DNA from: Cytobacillus citreus
GTDB lineage: Bacteria; Bacillota; Bacilli; Bacillales; Cytobacillaceae
Length of the DNA: 64,000 nt
Direction of reading: 5' to 3'
NCBI RefSeq assembly: GCF_018343665.1
Contig: NZ_JAGYPM010000001.1
Coordinates: 1,211,619 to 1,275,618, forward strand
Shown here: piece by piece, positions 10,062 to 19,861 of the stretch
How positions within the stretch are numbered: the stretch's first letter is position 1
How the letters are laid out: the number at the start of each line of letters is the position of its first letter
Notes under the pieces: model-generated
The model's input: the letters and a program-made list of their open reading frames with translations, nothing else
Database searches by the model: none
Told to the model about the DNA's origin: nothing
Position numbers and translations under genes: made by a program

Positions 10062-10084
10062 AAAAGAAAACCCCTAAAAAGGGG
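10062..10084 (-). terminator. Short terminator overlapping the 3' end of the DUF5348 gene
   Basis: On the minus strand CCCC, TTTTTA, GGGG and then TTTTCTTTTT. The stem is only four to five pairs, but the T tract is good; the stop codon lies inside the hairpin. Confidence 0.5.
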
Positions 10085-10334
10085 AATCTACTGGCATAAA
10101 ATCTTGTTTATTTATTCGAACTTTATATACCTCATGTATATGTAGGACAAAGCTGGCATCATAGTCTAATGTGACAAACCAATCAATATCCTTTTCCAAA
10201 ATTGCTTGAAAATACTTGTGCTGAATCCGCAGCTCAAATGAATAGCCTTGGTCTATCCAATATGCCCTCTGGCCTATCCAAACCCTCCACTCTTGATGTT
10301 GTGGATCAAATATTAATATGCCTCGTGCCATCAT
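10074..10334 (-). CDS. DUF5348-like small protein
   Basis: 86 residues with the conserved pattern GILIFDPQHQEWRVWIG, AYWIDQGYSFELRI, ending in VLHIHEVYKVRI. This resembles the small DUF5348 proteins found on plasmids and integrative elements of Firmicutes. Function unknown. The start near 10334 has no clear ribosome binding site (ATG ATG GCA). It sits between a lipoprotein gene and a degenerate IS3 transposase, consistent with mobile-element context. Confidence 0.6.
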   Translation of the reverse strand: MMARGILIFDPQHQEWRVWIGQRAYWIDQGYSFELRIQHKYFQAILEKDIDWFVTLDYDASFVLHIHEVYKVRINKQDFMPVDSPF

Positions 10335-10368
10335 AGGCCACTAACTATTTCTAGAGTCCCCTCTCTGT

Positions 10369-11046
10369 ATGTACCTGAAGATGGATCGGGACCAGGAATA
10401 CCACTCCATCTCAAAAGTGCTGAAAATCATTGGTGTATCTCGATCCACATTCTATTATCAAAAGAACTATCGTGTGGAAGAGAAAAAAGTAAGTGAGGGA
10501 CGTCCAGCGCCAGGTTATTCCATCAAAGAGGACGGTCTAAATGTTGCAGATGAACAAATTAAAGAATATTTACTAGAAGAGATTGCAGGCGATGGCTTTA
10601 ATTATGGCTACCGTAAATTAACCAAAGTGCTTCGTCGAAAATACAATCTCATTATCAATAAGAAAAAAGTTTACCGTTTGTGCAAAGAACTTGATATTTT
10701 ACGCCCACAACGGCAAAAGAAAGTCTCATATCCTAGAAAACTAGCACGAAATCGCACGATTACAGGTTCGAACCAATTGTGGGAGAGTGACATTAAATAT
10801 GGCTACATTGAAGGTGAAGATCGATTTTTCTTTGTATTATCAATAATTGATGTCTATGATCGTAGTATTATCGAGTACTATATGGGATTAAGCTGCACGG
10901 CTAAAGACTTGAAACAAACACTTTTGCGAGCGTTATTCAAGCGTAAACAAATTAACGAATTGGAAAAACCTGTGATTCGAACAAACAATGGTCCACAGTT
11001 TATGGAGGATGGTTCCCACATATCAATACTTTCAATCTTTTCTTAA
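10369..11046 (+). pseudogene. Truncated IS3-family transposase OrfB
   Basis: The frame carries the IS3 OrfB N-terminal helix-turn-helix region (GVSRSTFYYQK), YGYRKLTKVLRRKY, and the start of the integrase core LWESDIKYGYI with the first catalytic Asp. The second catalytic motif, normally S-D-N-G, reads TNNGPQF, so that Asp is Asn. The protein ends shortly after and lacks the third (Glu) motif. An inactive relic cut at its 3' end. Confidence 0.8.
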
Positions 11047-11507
11047 TATGATATGGATCTTTGTCTTCATCATTCACGAGACCCTTCACATAATTGTCGT
11101 AAAAAAAGGTGACATTTGTTTAACGTTTAGAGGTATAATTTTCTGGCAACATACAAATTGAGCCATGAAAGTTTGTCAACTACCCCTGTTTATACGCATG
11201 TTGATTTTGAGCAAAAGAAACGAGCAATTAGTACATTTTCACTTTAATATTATATATTAGTTAATAAATTTAGTAGAAACGCTAGGAACAAAGGAACGAA
11301 TATTAGTTTTATTGTGTTACGTGATAATAAAGTTGTTTAATTTTGAAGCTGCAAATACGTAATACAGCATCCACAAATATAGACGGTGTAAAAATAAAGT
11401 CGTTTAATTTTCGGCAAAATTGCTGAATCACTCTTCAAAGATGTAATAATAAATTTGTTTGAAATTTAGTTTTAAAAAATAGAAACATTTAATAAGATAA
11501 GATTGTC
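11047..11507. other. Intergenic debris between IS relics
   Basis: No supported gene. A short direct repeat AATAAAGT(T/C)GTTTAATTTT occurs near 11327 and 11391. Confidence 0.4.
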
Positions 11508-11642
11508 CATATTGCAGTTACAGAAGACAAACACTTGCTTATTTTCGAGAAAGAGAATGGGGAAGTCCTCGCAGAGCACAAGGTGGAACCCGGAAAAGGA
11601 AAACTGGTTCTAGATCGTCAACACACCCGGAATCGGACATGA
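11508..11642 (+). pseudogene. C-terminal fragment of an IS21-type transposase (IstA)
   Basis: The frame reads HIAVTEDKHLLIFEKENGE, then VLAEHKVEPGKGKLVLDRQH and ends at TGA 11642. The pattern of an SH3-like C-terminal barrel followed by an EH...GKGKL..H motif is typical of the IstA transposase tail. Nothing upstream continues it. A relic of a deleted IS21 element. Confidence 0.55.
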
Positions 11643-11689
11643 GGGATACCTGAATACATTTTTGACCTTTTTCAAGTAGATTATTGTCC

Positions 11690-11720
11690 ATGATGAGCTA
11701 ATCTTGGACTAGCTCATCAT
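11690..11720 (+). terminator. Hairpin at the end of the ABC operon
   Basis: ATGATGAGCTA and TAGCTCATCAT form an 11-bp stem around ATCTTGGAC; on the plus strand TTTTG follows. The minus-strand stop codon at 11698 lies within the stem. The T tract suits the plus strand better than the operon's own direction. Confidence 0.5.
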
Positions 11721-13755
11721 TTTGACCATCCCTATCTATCCGATATCTCTTAAGGTCTACCTTATTCTTATAGAAAATATATTGATCATCAAGAGTAAAG
11801 TTAAGTACAGATTTGTCCGTTATTTTTTGAAACGTAAAATCCTCCAAATTCATTACATAGATTTTGTACTGATCTTTGCGATTTAAAAAAAACAGTTCTG
11901 AATCTGTCAAAACGAAATATGTTGTTATTATATCAGGAACAACTGTTTCTGAATCTGTCTTCGTATCGTACTTAACAACTTGATATTTTTCATTTATATA
12001 ATAAATATGCTGTCCATCAAAAGCAACGCTTCTTAATAATGGAGATCGAATAATGACATTTGATTTGCCTGTCAATCGATTAACTTGCCTAATTTCGTCC
12101 TGAGCGATGAAATAGATACTTTTCTCATCTAAAAAGAAGGAAGCTATTCCTGAGTAAAAACTTGAGTCGACACTATCTACTGAATTAAGTCCTAGAAAAT
12201 TATCTTCATGTGAATTAAGGTTTTTTTCAAAAATAATCCTCTCATCAAAAGTTGTCGTATCTACTTCTATGATGGAAACCTTGCCCCTTTCCTCGAAGCG
12301 ATAGGCAAACCCCCTCAACTTCTCAGAGTCATGTTTCATATAATATACATACGGTCCATTACCATAAATAAAGGTCTCGACCTTTGTTAATGATTGCATT
12401 GGATTTCTGATTAGATTTTTTACTTCGCCGGTTTGTTTATCTTCAAATACAAGCCTGATATCATCCAAATTCGTTTCATCGACATAAAAACGATATTGCT
12501 CATTTTCAAAGGACTGTCTGGAAGAATAATTGTATACATCATAATCATCCATGTTTTGATTAGAGGTACAGCCGGCAAGGCTAGATACGGCCATACAAAG
12601 GACAAGCATCATACTTGATGATGTCAGCCAATGACGACGTTTCCTGGCACTCCATACATTCGTATGTTGAATGATGATCACTATCATTGCACCTATACTG
12701 ATGCACAATGTAATTACAAACAAGATGAGCATGGCCTTCATCGAAATTTCCTCAAATGTTACATCCATCTGATCTGTAACTATGTTATACTCGTATTCGC
12801 TTCCTCTGAAAAAACCAGTGGAAACCATAAACCCTAGCGGTCCCGGCAAAGAATATTTAGAGGATTCCATACTAAATCCATAATAAGGTAATAAAATCAC
12901 AGCTGTAGAAGAAAATAGAGTTAATGCATATCTTTTCGTCCATACAGAAACAAGCATAATAAGCATGGACAAACTTAAATTGCCAAATATTTTTATGGCA
13001 GATAACCATATGAATGTAGAAAATAATGTACTACTTTTTGTGGAAGTTCCAAAGTAAGACAAGCTTTGTATTGGATAATCCCCATGTTCTAATCCATATT
13101 TTATTTCAAAGAACCCATACCTTAACAGTGAAGTAAATAGACCAAGCACGATAACCGTCATTATCACAAGAACAACTTTAGAGATAGCATGCACGCGCGT
13201 TCCTTTCTTTACGGTCAAGTGAAGGGAATCCATTTCGTTTGCAAACTCTGAACAAAACACTGGAGTGACCAATACTAACAGTAATAATAAAAATAACAAA
13301 TCCAAACTATCAGTGGATAATAGTCCGTCCCAGCCATTCGTAGATAAAAAATAGCGGTTGTCTGGATTTTCGCGAATATACGTATATTGGTCGAAAATGA
13401 CCTTAAAGCCACTTTCATTTTTCACAATTTCCTCCAATGGGCTTGATAATGTTAGCAACTCATCCTCTGAGATTTTCCCGTCATAGTAATCGTTATATGC
13501 CTTTTCTAGTTCTACGTTTGCTTCAGAAATTCTTTTTGATTCATTGGTAAAAAATCGCTCTGTTTCATCCGATAATGCACCATTGACTTGATTTATGTAG
13601 AAAGAATACTGCTTAGAATTCATCTCAATATCTGGGTTCTTAGGCGTGTCAAAAACAAGTAATGTCGATATACTTAAAATGAAAAACAAACTGATAAATA
13701 ATAAACCCTTCTGATGAAAAAACATCTTCTTCATTTCATAGATTAATAATGACAC
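11698..13755 (-). CDS. ABC-2-type permease fused to an extracellular propeller-like domain
   Basis: 685 residues, GTG at 13755 behind AAAGGGGTGAG. Residues 1-375 form an ABC-2-like permease: one membrane helix at 18-36, a long outer loop with a coiled-coil-prone stretch (~60-130), then about five more helices to ~372. A further hydrophobic segment at about 380-398 ends in SSLAGC, which looks like a lipobox, followed by a ~290-residue hydrophilic domain with repeated short beta motifs (IYFIAQDE, IYYINEK, LFFLNRKD, IFYKNK) like DUF5050/propeller domains. Lipoprotein-like domain fused to a permease is unusual. It is last in the operon, 6 bases after permease 1, and probably its partner subunit. 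Confidence 0.75.
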   Translation of the reverse strand: MSLLIYEMKKMFFHQKGLLFISLFFILSISTLLVFDTPKNPDIEMNSKQYSFYINQVNGALSDETERFFTNESKRISEANVELEKAYNDYYDGKISEDELLTLSSPLEEIVKNESGFKVIFDQYTYIRENPDNRYFLSTNGWDGLLSTDSLDLLFLLLLLVLVTPVFCSEFANEMDSLHLTVKKGTRVHAISKVVLVIMTVIVLGLFTSLLRYGFFEIKYGLEHGDYPIQSLSYFGTSTKSSTLFSTFIWLSAIKIFGNLSLSMLIMLVSVWTKRYALTLFSSTAVILLPYYGFSMESSKYSLPGPLGFMVSTGFFRGSEYEYNIVTDQMDVTFEEISMKAMLILFVITLCISIGAMIVIIIQHTNVWSARKRRHWLTSSSMMLVLCMAVSSLAGCTSNQNMDDYDVYNYSSRQSFENEQYRFYVDETNLDDIRLVFEDKQTGEVKNLIRNPMQSLTKVETFIYGNGPYVYYMKHDSEKLRGFAYRFEERGKVSIIEVDTTTFDERIIFEKNLNSHEDNFLGLNSVDSVDSSFYSGIASFFLDEKSIYFIAQDEIRQVNRLTGKSNVIIRSPLLRSVAFDGQHIYYINEKYQVVKYDTKTDSETVVPDIITTYFVLTDSELFFLNRKDQYKIYVMNLEDFTFQKITDKSVLNFTLDDQYIFYKNKVDLKRYRIDRDGQNDELVQD

Positions 13756-13761
13756 GCTCTC

Positions 13762-14970
13762 TCACCCCTTTCTATTGACAGTATTCTTCCTAATTAAAAT
13801 CACAATACTTAAAATGCATAGCGTTCCCCAAGCTGCTGCAAACAAAAAAGCTGGAACATAACTAATCACTGGGTATCCAAAGAGACTGACAAATTCCGTT
13901 TTACGAAACAATTCCCGATTGACAACCAGCGCAAATGGATTTAGAATTTTCAATAAAATGTGACCAGACCCCATATACAATTCCTGCATATAAATGAATC
14001 CAAAGGTAGTGAACAGGCTTATAATAAAAGGAAATAGAGCATTTTTAAAAAGAGTGGAAATCAATAGAAACACCAAACTAAGCACTAGAATTCCTGCTGT
14101 TTTCAGGAGATCTGATAGAACTACGTATTCTCCCAAGCTTATCCCAATAGATGAATTCGCAAAGTTTTCAATGACATAAAGCGGGGAAGAAGTTGCTTCC
14201 AAAGATCCGAAAATCGTCGAAAATGCAGCAAAATCAATCAACCAAAACCAAAAACAAACAATGCACACAAAAATGGCAGAGGTCATTATTTTAGCTATAA
14301 CGGTTTTGGTTCCTCCTGCTTTCGTCGTTAATAAAAGAACATCCATCTCAGTCTCCTTTTCAGAAACGAATACATTGATTAAGACGTACATACAAATCAA
14401 TATCACCAAAAACGCCGAAAAATCGTAATGAATATAATTCTCGTACATTTCTGTGTATGAAAAATCCGATATGACCCGTCCTATGTAACGATCCGCAATC
14501 GCTGCATTTTTTTTATATTCGTATTGATTTCCGAGCGATTCAAAAAATGTCAGATTCTCTTTTGCCGCAGTGACAACATCATTTGCATAGCTCCTGTACA
14601 TATAGGCGTATTCCATCGGATTTACAAAATTCCAACGAAAGAAGTACGTATCGTTGTATACATTTCCAGTATATGTATTCGGATTATCAATTGCCGTGCT
14701 TGCTGTCTTATCCGCTGTTTGTTTATCAAGCGGTCCATAAATCGACATAAGCTTATCGATTTTTTCCTTTGTAATAGTACCTCCAAATTCCTCATACATT
14801 TCCCAATATAAGTCATTCCAATCCGACCCAGTACTTTTGGATAGCAATGATGTTTGATCATATACGCTGTATATTTTAACAACGTTTAGCACACTGAAGA
14901 GAAGGATCACTGTAACAATTGACTTTTTCAAAAAATGTTTACGGCATTCAAAAAGAAGTAACTTCACCAT
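13762..14970 (-). CDS. ABC transporter permease (ABC-2 type)
   Basis: 402 residues with an N-terminal membrane helix near 17-35, a large outer loop of about 140 residues, then roughly five helices (AFLVILICMYVLINVFVSE, AIFVCIVCFWFWLIDFAAF, GILVLSLVFLLISTLF, and a C-terminal pair). This is the ABC-2 layout of bacitracin/lantibiotic-type exporters and the YhaP/NatB-like group. The ATG at 14970 overlaps the end of the ATPase gene by 7 bases, so translation is coupled. Together with the larger permease it would form the membrane part of the transporter. Substrate unknown. Confidence 0.8.
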   Translation of the reverse strand: MVKLLLFECRKHFLKKSIVTVILLFSVLNVVKIYSVYDQTSLLSKSTGSDWNDLYWEMYEEFGGTITKEKIDKLMSIYGPLDKQTADKTASTAIDNPNTYTGNVYNDTYFFRWNFVNPMEYAYMYRSYANDVVTAAKENLTFFESLGNQYEYKKNAAIADRYIGRVISDFSYTEMYENYIHYDFSAFLVILICMYVLINVFVSEKETEMDVLLLTTKAGGTKTVIAKIMTSAIFVCIVCFWFWLIDFAAFSTIFGSLEATSSPLYVIENFANSSIGISLGEYVVLSDLLKTAGILVLSLVFLLISTLFKNALFPFIISLFTTFGFIYMQELYMGSGHILLKILNPFALVVNRELFRKTEFVSLFGYPVISYVPAFLFAAAWGTLCILSIVILIRKNTVNRKG

Positions 14971-15836
14971 CGTTCGCCATCTCCCGAATAGTACAAAAAT
15001 ACGTCCTCCAAATTGGGCTGTATATTGACAGCATGAGCATCTGGCTTCTCATCATTAATTACTCTTAAATGTATACCATCCTGATTCCGCATCATATTAC
15101 TGATTTTAAGATGCTTCAATTTTTCTTCAATCGTGTTTTCAGTTGCGGTTACATTCCATACCTTCCCCTCGATTCCACGCGCAAGCGCTTGAGGCGAGTC
15201 CTGTTTCAGAAGCTGTCCATCTTTTAGTAAAATGACCTGATTGGCGATATATTCAATATCGGAGACGATATGCGTAGCCAATAATACAATTCGATTCTCA
15301 GAAAACTTGGTAATCAGATTCCGGAAACGTATTCTTTCTTGCGGGTCAAGACCAGCTGTTGGTTCATCCAAAATTAAAATGTCAGGATCATTGAGCATTG
15401 CTTGTGCAATCCCAACACGCTGGCGCATGCCTCCCGATAATGCACCGATTTTTTTGGTAGAAGCATCACTTAAATTAACGATCTCCAATAATTCCTTTGC
15501 CCTTTTTTCCCCTTGTTCCTTTGGAATATCTTTAAGTACACACATATATCTGAGAAAGTCCATCACTTTAAAGTTTTTGTAAAACTGCGGGTATTGTTGT
15601 AAATAGCCAATATGTGATAAAAACTCAATCCCTAAGCTTCTTACATCAACGTCATTAATCAACACTTGCCCTTTGTCGCTTTTTAGAATGCCTACAAAAA
15701 TGTTAATAAGCGTTGTTTTCCCTGCACCGTTTGCCCCCAAAAGACCATAAATACCGTTCTCCAGTTCTGAGTTAAAATTTTCAAGCGCATACTTACCCTT
15801 ATATTGCTTTGAAATATCCTTAAATGTTACTTTCAT
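14964..15836 (-). CDS. ABC transporter ATP-binding protein
   Basis: 290 residues. Walker A GANGAGKTT at 34-42, Q-loop LQQYPQFY, signature LSGGMRQRVGIAQAM, Walker B DILILDEPTAGLDP and switch His in LLATHIV are all intact. The C-terminal ~75 residues are the accessory region common in exporters of the BcrA/NatA group. ATG 15836 has TAGGAGGAAC in front. It powers the two permeases encoded immediately downstream. Such ATPases often serve in peptide-antibiotic resistance or export; the substrate here is not known. Confidence 0.9.
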   Translation of the reverse strand: MKVTFKDISKQYKGKYALENFNSELENGIYGLLGANGAGKTTLINIFVGILKSDKGQVLINDVDVRSLGIEFLSHIGYLQQYPQFYKNFKVMDFLRYMCVLKDIPKEQGEKRAKELLEIVNLSDASTKKIGALSGGMRQRVGIAQAMLNDPDILILDEPTAGLDPQERIRFRNLITKFSENRIVLLATHIVSDIEYIANQVILLKDGQLLKQDSPQALARGIEGKVWNVTATENTIEEKLKHLKISNMMRNQDGIHLRVINDEKPDAHAVNIQPNLEDVFLYYSGDGERW

Positions 15837-15919
15837 AAATAGGTTCCTCCTAGTTCCTCCTATTAAAAAGTAGCTTTCTTCTTTAGGTAATAAAAGGAAG
15901 AAAGCATTTGATTTATAAC

Positions 15920-17119
15920 TTAAAATTGGCTAACAATCATTTTCGTTTCAATATCGTCTCGTATTGCTCCTAATAACACGATATAAGTCCTTGTATCATC
16001 AATCACTTTGATAATGGGGTCATGATCCATATAACGTTCCTCACCATCATTTGAGACTTGTTGCTCTGCTTCCAATTTTCCAGTTTCCGTATTGTACACC
16101 CGAATGGTCCATCCAGTTTCATGTGAAATCGAAGTTGCAAAATAGCCTCCAGTGTTAGACCCCCATATACTTCCACTTTCCACCTTTTCGATTTGCGTAT
16201 GAATCTTTGTTTTATCACTTGGTATCTCCATCACCAACGTTTTTCCTGTTGCAATCGTAGGGTCCTGAGCAAATAACAGAACATCATTATATGCTGTCAA
16301 TCTTTTGCATATGTAGTTGTCAAATGTTTTATTTAGTAATCCAGAACCATCCACGTTTACGATTCCACAAGTATCATAGGAAGGCTTGTCTGGATTAGCT
16401 GGGATATCAAAGCTTTGTGCCTTAAAAGCAATACGCTTATCATCATTTGTGAAACCAATTTGTTCGATGTTGACGATGCCAGAACGCTCCTTAGCGTCTA
16501 CAGATTCCAAATCAATGACTTTAGTCTTTGTTTCCTTTTCAAAATCATAGATATATAATCCTGAATATGTGGCATACGCAACTTGGTTTCCAGTAGAAGA
16601 AAATGAAATCGCATTTAAAGACATCAACATATCATCGTCTTCAAACAATTGATTCAAGTCAAACTCGGAAACTGTATTCAAATCATGATCGTAAAACATA
16701 GCTTTATAACTAAATCCGCCAGCCGTCATCATTGATTCGCTACTATCACTACTCAAAAGTTCCCTAACCGCTACAAAACCATTATTAATCACCCAAAAAT
16801 TCTCACTGTCAAATGGTTCTGGTGGGGATTCTTTCAATACATTCCCAGTATCTAAGTCATATAGGTATAGTTTGTCAGCTGCTATGAGAATCTTATTCTC
16901 ATTAGCATAATAGATATTCTTTATATCTCCATCTAATTTCAAATCTGAAACAACCTCGGGTACAGTAGACTGGGATTCAGGTGAGCCAATTACTTTACCT
17001 TCATTATTGGAATGCCCTTGTTTATCATTTGAATCAACTATATTATCGTAGTTTTTTGTGCACCCAACGGTAAAGAGTACAAATAAGCTTAATATAATGG
17101 TTAATAGTTTATGTTTCAT
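15920..17119 (-). CDS. Lipoprotein with propeller-like repeats
   Basis: 399 residues from ATG 17119, which sits 6 bases after GGAGG. The signal peptide MKHKLLTIILSLFVLFTVGC ends in a lipobox (TVGC). The mature part has repeated strands of the kind seen in WD40/TolB-like propellers (NKILIAADKLYLYDLDTG, NQVAYATYSGLYIYDFEKET, KRIAFKAQSFD). Anchored outside the membrane, it may be an accessory or sensor for the transporter encoded downstream (inference). The longer upstream frame would spoil the signal peptide. It overlaps nothing but starts 13 bases after the previous stop. Confidence 0.75.
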   Translation of the reverse strand: MKHKLLTIILSLFVLFTVGCTKNYDNIVDSNDKQGHSNNEGKVIGSPESQSTVPEVVSDLKLDGDIKNIYYANENKILIAADKLYLYDLDTGNVLKESPPEPFDSENFWVINNGFVAVRELLSSDSSESMMTAGGFSYKAMFYDHDLNTVSEFDLNQLFEDDDMLMSLNAISFSSTGNQVAYATYSGLYIYDFEKETKTKVIDLESVDAKERSGIVNIEQIGFTNDDKRIAFKAQSFDIPANPDKPSYDTCGIVNVDGSGLLNKTFDNYICKRLTAYNDVLLFAQDPTIATGKTLVMEIPSDKTKIHTQIEKVESGSIWGSNTGGYFATSISHETGWTIRVYNTETGKLEAEQQVSNDGEERYMDHDPIIKVIDDTRTYIVLLGAIRDDIETKMIVSQF

Positions 17120-17132
17120 ACTCATCCTCCAA

Positions 17133-18206
17133 TTATTTATATAATAAGATGGATTCAGTTTTTTGTAGGTCGATAGCATCATCTGGAAAATCTCCAGCAT
17201 TCATAGGAACGGAGGTGACATAGAACGTATTGATATCTTCCAATCTTTCCAAGTCAATCTCCATGTCTATCACAGTTACCTCTCCTTTTGTTAATACCAT
17301 CTCAAAAGAAGTATCACCATCTTTAGTAGATAACGCTTGATGATTGATATAAAACGTATTTTGGTATTTAACTCCGGGATGACCGAATAGTTTAAAGGTC
17401 ACATGAAGCGTTCCACTGTCATTTACCTGAAGGTTGTCGACATTCATCGCACTGTCACCGTCAAAATACAACTCACTAAGCACTTGTTTCTCCAATGTCT
17501 CCAAATCTATTTTCTGCATAACACTATGCTTTTCTAACAGTTTCTCTGTAATTGGTTCATTTGATAGGCTAACATTGTTTAAATAGTTATTTTTAGGGAT
17601 TTTAGAAGCTTCCAGAGCCTCCGCATCTTTTTCAAAAAACAACGGATTTAAAACCTCCAGCGTTTCGTGATAGCCTCCATACGAACTCGTTTCTTTCATA
17701 TCCGGAATAAATGCTGGATTGTATATACTTGTAATACTAACATTCAGAGTTTCACCTTGCTTCCCTGTAACTGGGGTGAAGACGAATGTGAATGGTGTAT
17801 CTTTATCGTCTTCCTCTAAATCAAAGATATGCATATATTCATAAGATGCTTCCGTCGTATTAAATTTATAAGGTTGTGGTATACCATCCACAAAAACAAG
17901 AAAGCCGACATTTTTAGCTTTTCCAGAAGCATTTACGAAATAATTTATTTCTAATTCTCCACCATCGTATTGCAACGGGAGCCGCCTCTCTCCACTTTCA
18001 TCTAATTCTGGATTAACAAAACCATGACCTATAGCACCCATCATAACAGTGTCTTCGCCATTCACTTCAAATGGATTGTCATTTGCATAACTGGTGGTAT
18101 CAGAATCATCTTTATTTGAATTTTGGTTTTGATTTGAACAACCCACTATTAGCACAACTAATGCCATTAATAATAATGCGTTACGTAAGAATCCATATTT
18201 CCCCAT
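17133..18206 (-). CDS. Lipoprotein of unknown function
   Basis: 357 residues, ATG 18206 behind AAAGGGGAAA. Signal peptide with lipobox: GFLRNALLLMALVVLIVGC, then a serine/asparagine-rich linker and an all-beta domain (FLVFVDGIPQPYKFNT, FTFVFTPVTGKQGETLNVS). It lies between BlaR1 and the second lipoprotein in the same operon. I do not recognise a named family. Extracellular, membrane-anchored location follows from the lipobox; a role in sensing or protecting against the transporter's substrate is only a guess. Confidence 0.7.
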   Translation of the reverse strand: MGKYGFLRNALLLMALVVLIVGCSNQNQNSNKDDSDTTSYANDNPFEVNGEDTVMMGAIGHGFVNPELDESGERRLPLQYDGGELEINYFVNASGKAKNVGFLVFVDGIPQPYKFNTTEASYEYMHIFDLEEDDKDTPFTFVFTPVTGKQGETLNVSITSIYNPAFIPDMKETSSYGGYHETLEVLNPLFFEKDAEALEASKIPKNNYLNNVSLSNEPITEKLLEKHSVMQKIDLETLEKQVLSELYFDGDSAMNVDNLQVNDSGTLHVTFKLFGHPGVKYQNTFYINHQALSTKDGDTSFEMVLTKGEVTVIDMEIDLERLEDINTFYVTSVPMNAGDFPDDAIDLQKTESILLYK

Positions 18207-18256
18207 AAAGTATTTCCCCTTTCACATTTCTAATAATTGATATCCCTTATGTAGCA

Positions 18257-19447
18257 TTACTTCCTTTCTACTAACTTAGGAATATCAACTTCAAAAATAT
18301 TTTCATTCTTTTCCATTAACAAAATCACTTCAGTTGTAACACTTGACATATCATTTACAGGGATTTTCTTCCCATGAACAGGTTTATCCTTCTTGTGGAA
18401 GATTTCATGAATCTGTGTATTCTCCTCATCACTCAAGCTCTTTTGATCTGATTCATTTTCGGATGCAAGTATAGAATATTTGTGAGAGGATTCTGGAGTA
18501 CTAATTTTCACCATCATACTTGTGCTGAGAGTTGCCACAACAATAATTGCCAAAATTGAAAATCCCCATTTTTTGTTTCTGGTATCCATAATGGAGAATA
18601 TTCTATGCTTCATGCCCTGCTTCCTACTATAAAAATTTGTGGAGAATTTGCTTTGCTCCTTTGACTGTTTTCTAATGATGCCAATTATTGCTTCAACATA
18701 TTTTTTCCGGCAGACTATATCTGTATCTTTGACCACTTCTTCGTCACAAGAGAGTTCACAATGAATAGAGATTTCTCTTGCTATCATATAGACGAATGGA
18801 TTGAACCAATGTAGGGCGGTAGCTAAAAATACAAGTGTCTTGTACCATATATCTCTCCGTTTACAATGGACCAGCTCATGCTTAAAAATAAGAGGCAGTT
18901 CATCTTCAGGAATTTCGCCCGGCGGAAGCAAAATCGTTGAGTGAAAAATGCCAAGCAACATGGGACTGGAAATGCCGGGACAAATCCGCAAATCCACTGG
19001 CTGCTTTATTTTCAACTTCGCTTGAATATCATGCAATATTTTCAGCATTTGCGGATCAACAACTTCAGTGCTCCAACGCTTCACCACTTTCAAGAATCGT
19101 ATGTGCTGAATTAAGTGTATAGTGATAAAAACAGTCACACCGACAAGCCATAGTCCACAAAACAGAAGAGACCATGGAATATTTGATGACATCATTGTCA
19201 CATAGGGTTCTACGGAATGACTGCTTGTTGACTTCATAATAGGTATAAGCTTATCAATATAAATTACCGATACTTGTGGGTGAAATCGGAATGGAATAAT
19301 GAGTCCGATAATAATTACCAACCATGCATAGTATCGTCCTTTGGCTGTAAACATTTTCCTAAGTATAGGAGTAATAGCAATATACATAAGTGCGATTACT
19401 GACATTGCAATGGAGGCCTCAAGTAGCGCATTCATAAATTTCTCCAA
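18257..19447 (-). CDS. BlaR1/MecR1-type M56 membrane metallopeptidase
   Basis: 396 residues. Four membrane segments surround an M56 zinc-protease domain: HELVH at 190-194 and the downstream ISIHCELSCDEEVV glutamate motif are intact. Unlike true BlaR1 (about 600 residues), there is no C-terminal penicillin-binding sensor domain; only a ~100-residue tail follows the last helix (about 300-317). In the BlaR1 paradigm the protease is triggered by a signal and leads to loss of the partner repressor, here encoded directly upstream with a 3-base gap. TTG 19447 has GGAGGGAG in front; ATG 19435 is the alternative. Signal unknown, probably a cell-envelope compound (inference). Confidence 0.85.
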   Translation of the reverse strand: MEKFMNALLEASIAMSVIALMYIAITPILRKMFTAKGRYYAWLVIIIGLIIPFRFHPQVSVIYIDKLIPIMKSTSSHSVEPYVTMMSSNIPWSLLFCGLWLVGVTVFITIHLIQHIRFLKVVKRWSTEVVDPQMLKILHDIQAKLKIKQPVDLRICPGISSPMLLGIFHSTILLPPGEIPEDELPLIFKHELVHCKRRDIWYKTLVFLATALHWFNPFVYMIAREISIHCELSCDEEVVKDTDIVCRKKYVEAIIGIIRKQSKEQSKFSTNFYSRKQGMKHRIFSIMDTRNKKWGFSILAIIVVATLSTSMMVKISTPESSHKYSILASENESDQKSLSDEENTQIHEIFHKKDKPVHGKKIPVNDMSSVTTEVILLMEKNENIFEVDIPKLVERK

Positions 19448-19450
19448 AAA

Positions 19451-19828
19451 CTACTCCCTCCATTCTTTCGCCCATTTCAACAATTCATCTAACTCTCTTT
19501 CAGTTGGCTTTTTCGTGTTGTACAGCGTATTAACAAAACTTAAAAATGAGTTTTCATGATATTGCTCCATAAATTTTCCGGTTTCTAATTCTAGGTAATC
19601 TTCTTTGCTGATCAACGGATAATAAGTACGCTCTTTTCCTTTCTTTTCTGTTTGTAAAAAACCTCGTTCTACCAATCTACTCATGAGTGTAAGCAATGTA
19701 GGCGGCTTCCATTTACGCTCATTTCCGATTTTTACCATAATCATTGCTGTTGTGATTGGCGGTTCGTTCTCCCAAACCACCCTCATGATTTCAAATTCCG
19801 CATCGGGCAGCCTCTTAATAGTCTCCAT
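19451..19828 (-). CDS. BlaI/MecI-family repressor
   Basis: 125 residues from ATG 19828, behind AAAAGGGGTTG. The N-terminal winged helix includes LPDAEFEIMRVVWENEPPIT and KWKPPTLLTLMSRLVERGFL, followed by the dimerisation tail ending in LDELLKWAKEW, as in BlaI/MecI. It would bind the dyad at 19862-19885 in its own promoter and so repress the whole operon. Cleavage or release depends on the M56 protein encoded next. First gene of the operon running to 11698. Confidence 0.9.
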   Translation of the reverse strand: METIKRLPDAEFEIMRVVWENEPPITTAMIMVKIGNERKWKPPTLLTLMSRLVERGFLQTEKKGKERTYYPLISKEDYLELETGKFMEQYHENSFLSFVNTLYNTKKPTERELDELLKWAKEWRE

Positions 19829-19861
19829 ACATACAACCCCTTTTCTACAATTGTCGTTTTT

